In this document: in pieces, positions 6,458 to 9,059 of the stretch
How positions within the stretch are numbered: position 1 is the stretch's first letter
How the letters are laid out: every line of letters begins with the position of its first letter
Origin: Chromatiales bacterium
Lineage (GTDB): Bacteria > Pseudomonadota > Gammaproteobacteria > Steroidobacterales > GCA-2729495
NCBI GenBank assembly: GCA_030614035.1
Contig: JAUWKW010000042.1
Span: 1 to 9,059 of the forward strand
Reading direction: 5' to 3'
DNA length: 9,059 bases
Program-made: the position numbers and the translations under genes
The notes under the pieces: generated by a model
Seen by the model: the letters and a program-made list of their open reading frames with translations, nothing else
What the model was told of the DNA's origin: nothing
Database searches by the model: none

Positions 6458-7471
6458 CTATTCCGCCAGCGTAACGACCAGCTTGCCGAAATGTTGGCCG
6501 GCGGCGATCTTCGCGATGGTCTCAGCGCCTTGTTCCAGTTCGCTGCGCGCGTCGATCACCGGGCTGAGCCCGTGTTCATCGATGAAGCCGACCATTTTTT
6601 CGTGATCGGCGTGATTCCCGACCGTCAGTCCGTGAATCTGCAGGTTTTTCCCAAGCAGCTCCAACAGGTTCAGGTCTGTATTCATGCCGGTCAGGGTGCC
6701 AACGTAGGCGATGCGACCAGACAGCCCGACCGCTGCCAGGGACTGCTGCAACGTACCGGCACCACCGATTTCGATGACTACGTCCACGCCGCCGCTCGCC
6801 AGTTCGAATGCCTTGGCACCCCACTCCGGTGTTTCTTTGTAATTAATGACGTGGTCTGCACCGAGTTCGCGGGCTCGTTCGAGTTTTTCGTCGCTGCTGG
6901 ACGTGATGATGGTGGTCGCGCCGAGGGCCTTGGCAAACTGCAAACCGAACAGCGATACGCCACCGGTGCCCATCAAAAGTACCGTTTCGCCGGCCTTGAC
7001 CCGGGCATGCGTCGTTAGCGAACTCCAGGCGGTTAGTCCGGCACAGGGCAGCGTGGCCGCTTCATCGTAGGACAGGCTGTCGGGAACCCGAGCGACGGCG
7101 GACTCGGGCATTACGGCGTATTCGGTCAGCATGCCGGGAGCCTCGCAGCCGGTCGAAATACTGCGATTTGTCGGCGTTGCTACACCGTCCTGCCAGTCCT
7201 GCCAGAACAACGACGTCACGCGGTCCCCGGCTTGCACTTGAGTTACTCCGTTACCTGTCTCGATGACCTCGCCTGCTCCATCGGATAACGGCACTAACGG
7301 TAACGTCAGTCCAGGGCCGCCATAAAACCCCATGGCGATCAGAAAATCGCGATAATTGATCGATGCCGCGTGTACCTTAACCAGCACTTCACCTGGCCCG
7401 GGCTCTGGTTGTTCCACCTCGGCCAAAACGAGATTTTCAATTCCTGGTTTTTGAAGCTGGATCTGGCGCAT
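6458..7471 (-). CDS. MDR-family NAD(P)-dependent quinone oxidoreductase-like dehydrogenase
   Basis: This 337-residue protein belongs to the medium-chain dehydrogenase/reductase superfamily. It has an N-terminal GroES-like domain (about 1-125, with GEVLVKVHAASINYRD) and a C-terminal Rossmann domain whose nucleotide-binding turn is GTGGVS (168-173). Ser-rich TSSSDEK (190-196) after the second strand, where an Asp would favour NAD, suggests NADP(H). The first catalytic zinc ligand, normally Cys in Cys-(Gly/His)-Thr-Asp of true alcohol dehydrogenases, is replaced by INYRD. No four-cysteine structural zinc lobe is present, so it should be a zinc-independent quinone or enone reductase type. The substrate is unknown. 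AGGAGA 9 nt before the ATG is a strong ribosome binding site. It lies 86 nt downstream of the methyltransferase and may be transcribed separately. Confidence 0.88.
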   Translation of the reverse strand: MRQIQLQKPGIENLVLAEVEQPEPGPGEVLVKVHAASINYRDFLIAMGFYGGPGLTLPLVPLSDGAGEVIETGNGVTQVQAGDRVTSLFWQDWQDGVATPTNRSISTGCEAPGMLTEYAVMPESAVARVPDSLSYDEAATLPCAGLTAWSSLTTHARVKAGETVLLMGTGGVSLFGLQFAKALGATTIITSSSDEKLERARELGADHVINYKETPEWGAKAFELASGGVDVVIEIGGAGTLQQSLAAVGLSGRIAYVGTLTGMNTDLNLLELLGKNLQIHGLTVGNHADHEKMVGFIDEHGLSPVIDARSELEQGAETIAKIAAGQHFGKLVVTLAE

Positions 7472-7557
7472 TGTTGTTGTTCTCCTGGCAACAGGGCCTG
7501 AGCCCCGTGGGTTTAATTATTCGATGACCAGCAAGTTATGGTCCACAGGCCACTCAC

Positions 7558-8325
7558 TTACTGGCCGTGATATTCGTACAGCGTCCAACGGTACTGCGTG
7601 TTGACGCACCAGACGTCGCGGACCTTGGTGAATTGCGGAAATTCTTTGAACACCGCTTTGGCCATCGCGACCGGAAACAGGTACGGGATCAGTATCCGGC
7701 TCGGGTTTTCGCGCGTTGATGCGACGATATGTTGCAGAACTTCACGCAGGATGTCCTGGCCAAACGGATGGTACATGTACAGCACCAAATCCGAATCCGG
7801 CAAAGCAAAGCCGCGCGCATCACCGCAAAACAATTCGATGTCCGCGCATTTGCGATCTTTGCCGCGATACTGGTCTAGATTCATGTTGGCGATAGCATGT
7901 AATTCCTGAGAGATTTCAACGCCAATGATTTTTTTAAACGGGAACTCGGCTGCCACCAGCAGAGTCCGGCCCTTTCCGGAACCGTAATCAACAAACACAA
8001 AATCGTTGTAGTCGATATGCAGTGAACGCAGCATGTACCGGGTCACCCGCGCCGGCGCCCCAAGAAAAAGGTTTGCTTGTAACCTGGTGGCTGCATCGTC
8101 GATGCCGAGATCGCCGGTAGACACCAGACCGCCGGTGTCGGTCGCATGCTTGCGATCGAATGAACGGTCAGCCACCGGTTTATACGAGAGCGCGTAAATC
8201 AGCAGGTAGCGCAGCGTCATCCAGAACCCGAGCATGCTGATCGACTGCCGGAGCACCGACCGCATGTCCCGCCAAGGGGACGTATTGGCTTCGGGACTGG
8301 GCTGCTGGTCGTTGTTGTTCGTCAT
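7558..8325 (-). CDS. Class I SAM-dependent methyltransferase, substrate unknown
   Basis: The 255-residue product has a Rossmann-type SAM-binding core. Motif I is VDYGSGKGR (112-120), the acidic residue ending the second strand is Glu137 in GVEIS, CGDA (167-170) precedes the adenine-contacting loop, and YMYHPF (183-188) occupies the motif IV position. An N-terminal region of about 105 residues includes a hydrophobic stretch (about 31-48) and the segment FDRKHATDTGG, seen in a widespread group of uncharacterised methyltransferases. The frame is open to 8409, but that start would lie inside tRNA-Leu, so I chose the ATG at 8325. Its ribosome binding site is weak, and Met21 (8265) is an alternative. 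It begins 56 nt after tRNA-Leu with no clear terminator between, so read-through from the tRNA promoter is plausible. No target can be assigned. Confidence 0.83.
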   Translation of the reverse strand: MTNNNDQQPSPEANTSPWRDMRSVLRQSISMLGFWMTLRYLLIYALSYKPVADRSFDRKHATDTGGLVSTGDLGIDDAATRLQANLFLGAPARVTRYMLRSLHIDYNDFVFVDYGSGKGRTLLVAAEFPFKKIIGVEISQELHAIANMNLDQYRGKDRKCADIELFCGDARGFALPDSDLVLYMYHPFGQDILREVLQHIVASTRENPSRILIPYLFPVAMAKAVFKEFPQFTKVRDVWCVNTQYRWTLYEYHGQ

Positions 8326-8381
8326 CAGACCGTACGTAATCGTTGAATGGCAGATTCCGCTGCTAATGATAAGGATTTTTC

Positions 8382-8468
8382 TGGTGCCCGGGGTGGGACT
8401 CGAACCCACACGACTTCTCAGTCAACGGATTTTAAGTCCGTAGCGTCTACCAGTTCCGCCACCCGGGC
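8382..8468 (-). tRNA. tRNA-Leu (anticodon UAA)
   Basis: An 87-nt class II tRNA with encoded CCA. The 7-bp acceptor stem pairs GCCCGGG with CCCGGGC, the discriminator is A, and the D-arm, long leucine-type variable arm and T-loop GGTTCGAGTCC are present. The anticodon loop CTTAAAA gives UAA, read from positions 8434-8432. It lies 16 nt downstream of tRNA-Cys on the same strand and corresponds to leuZ in the E. coli glyW-cysT-leuZ operon. Confidence 0.97.
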
Positions 8469-8484
8469 CGCACCGGTTTAATCC

Positions 8485-8558
8485 TGGAGGCTAGGATCGG
8501 AATCGAACCGACGTCCCCGGCTTTGCAGGCCGTTGCATAACCACTCTGCCACCTAGCC
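8485..8558 (-). tRNA. tRNA-Cys (anticodon GCA)
   Basis: A 74-nt cloverleaf with encoded CCA. The acceptor stem pairs GGCTAGG with CCTAGCC. The discriminator is U73, the key identity base of cysteine tRNAs. The anticodon loop CTGCAAA gives GCA, read from 8526-8524, and the T-loop is GGTTCGATTCC. It is the upstream member of the Cys-Leu tandem and matches cysT. Confidence 0.97.
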
Positions 8559-8581
8559 GTTTCGAAGGATTTGCACGCGCG

Positions 8582-8590
8582 ACTGTAGCA
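8582..8590 (-). promoter_or_regulatory. Candidate extended -10 promoter for the tRNA-Cys/tRNA-Leu unit
   Basis: On the minus strand TGC-TACAGT is an extended -10 element (TGn followed by a hexamer matching 4 of 6) about 24 nt before tRNA-Cys. A GC-rich CGCGCG discriminator follows, as is common at stringently controlled stable-RNA promoters. I find no good -35 hexamer at 16-18 nt, so confidence is limited. Confidence 0.35.
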
Positions 8591-8699
8591 CAGGCCTGTT
8601 GTAGAGCAGAAGCAGCGTCCGTACTGGTTCGGTGGCGCTCTCAGGCACCAATCGCGTTCAACATTGCCAATGATTGTCTAGTGCGACTGGATGGTCAGA

Positions 8700-9059
8700 T
8701 CAAAGTTGCGGGGCAGAGGGTTCCCGGCGCGATTCGGCTTGTACGGTTTGGCCGGGACCATCCGCCTCGATCCAAGCATCAACCGCAATGGCATCGATGG
8801 GCATGCCGTTGTCCCGATCGATAATCATTACGAAATCACCTTTTACGCTGAACAGTGGCAGAAAACCCAGCTGATCGTCGCGCTTGTCAATTTTTTGCAG
8901 AAGGCTGTCGAGGTGCGTGCCTGACACGGAGCGATTCCGGCGCAGCGTTTCGATCGATCCGGCCCGGGCCAACACCTGCTCGGTTTGTTCTGCATAAGGG
9001 CTCCAGTACTCGGGGCGCCGCTCGAGATCAGGCTGGTTCTCGAACACGACGCTGTTTAA
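8700..9059 (-). CDS. C-terminal part of an unidentified protein (runs past right edge)
   Basis: About 119 codons end in a TGA at 8700-8702. The frame stays open to the window edge, so the GTG at 9045-9047 is probably internal and the true start lies outside. The visible part has a charged, helical first half (RRPEYWSPYAEQTEQVLARAG) and then a compact element at about 81-97 of the fragment: LPLFSVKGDFVMIIDRDNG followed by MPIDAIAVDAW. This looks like a short beta-hairpin ending in a conserved-looking Asp-Ala-Trp. A polar, probably disordered tail (ESRREPSAPQL) closes the protein. No cysteines or metal-binding clusters are seen. The hairpin faintly resembles the end of TfpX/TfpZ type IV pilin accessory proteins, but I cannot support that assignment and leave the function open. 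Confidence 0.6.
   Translation of the reverse strand, partial: LNSVVFENQPDLERRPEYWSPYAEQTEQVLARAGSIETLRRNRSVSGTHLDSLLQKIDKRDDQLGFLPLFSVKGDFVMIIDRDNGMPIDAIAVDAWIEADGPGQTVQAESRREPSAPQL

Noticed and set aside
8326..8409. 28-codon upstream extension of the methyltransferase
   Set aside because: The start would fall inside the tRNA-Leu gene and the residues are partly tRNA sequence read as protein.
8608..8655. Imperfect GGTG/CACC hairpin on the minus strand between the right-edge gene and tRNA-Cys, considered as a terminator
   Set aside because: The stem is short with a G-T pair, the loop is 11 nt, and no U-run follows.
1..9059. CRISPR arrays, insertion sequences, direct-repeat arrays, attachment sites at the tRNAs
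   Set aside because: No regularly spaced repeats, transposase or integrase motifs were seen. No second copy of either tRNA 3' end was found within the window to suggest an integration event.

Overview
The window looks like the chromosome of a moderately GC-rich gammaproteobacterium. The evidence is a complete-order System I cytochrome c maturation operon (ccmABCDEFGH) and a tRNA-Cys/tRNA-Leu(UAA) tandem matching the cysT-leuZ part of the enterobacterial glyW-cysT-leuZ cluster. I cannot place it to genus. No insertion sequence, phage gene, CRISPR array or integration site is visible, so this reads as core genome.

Region 1 (1-5616, all minus strand): reading downstream, ccmA, ccmB, ccmC, ccmD, ccmE, ccmF, ccmG/dsbE and the first 96 or so codons of ccmH, which runs off the left edge. 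Junctions are very tight: 2 nt (A-B), ATGA overlaps (C-D, D-E), 22 nt (E-F), 4 nt (F-G) and a GTGA overlap (G-H). The exception is a 102-nt gap between ccmB and ccmC. Together the products handle, export and chaperone heme (CcmABCDE), reduce apocytochrome cysteines (CcmG, CcmH) and ligate heme to CXXCH motifs in the periplasm (CcmF with CcmH). The diagnostic residues are present: Walker motifs in CcmA, WWD motifs and histidines in CcmC and CcmF, the heme-binding His of CcmE, WCxxC in CcmG and RCxxCQNQ in CcmH.

Region 2 (5617-5904): a 288-nt divergent intergenic region with an AT-rich core that probably holds the ccm promoter. Region 3 (5905-6426, plus strand): a secreted Spy/CpxP-like LTxxQ periplasmic protein. 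It converges on region 4.

Region 4 (6458-7471, minus): a zinc-independent-looking MDR-family NAD(P)H quinone oxidoreductase/dehydrogenase. Region 5 (7558-8325, minus): a class I SAM-dependent methyltransferase of unknown substrate. It lies just downstream of tRNA-Leu(UAA) (8382-8468) and tRNA-Cys(GCA) (8485-8558), with no evident terminator between. Region 6 (8700-9059, minus): the C-terminal part of a protein that continues beyond the right edge and that I do not firmly recognise.

I found no convincing new biological system. The points most worth a second look are the ccmB-ccmC gap, the divergent ccm/LTxxQ arrangement, the tRNA-methyltransferase linkage and the unidentified right-edge protein.
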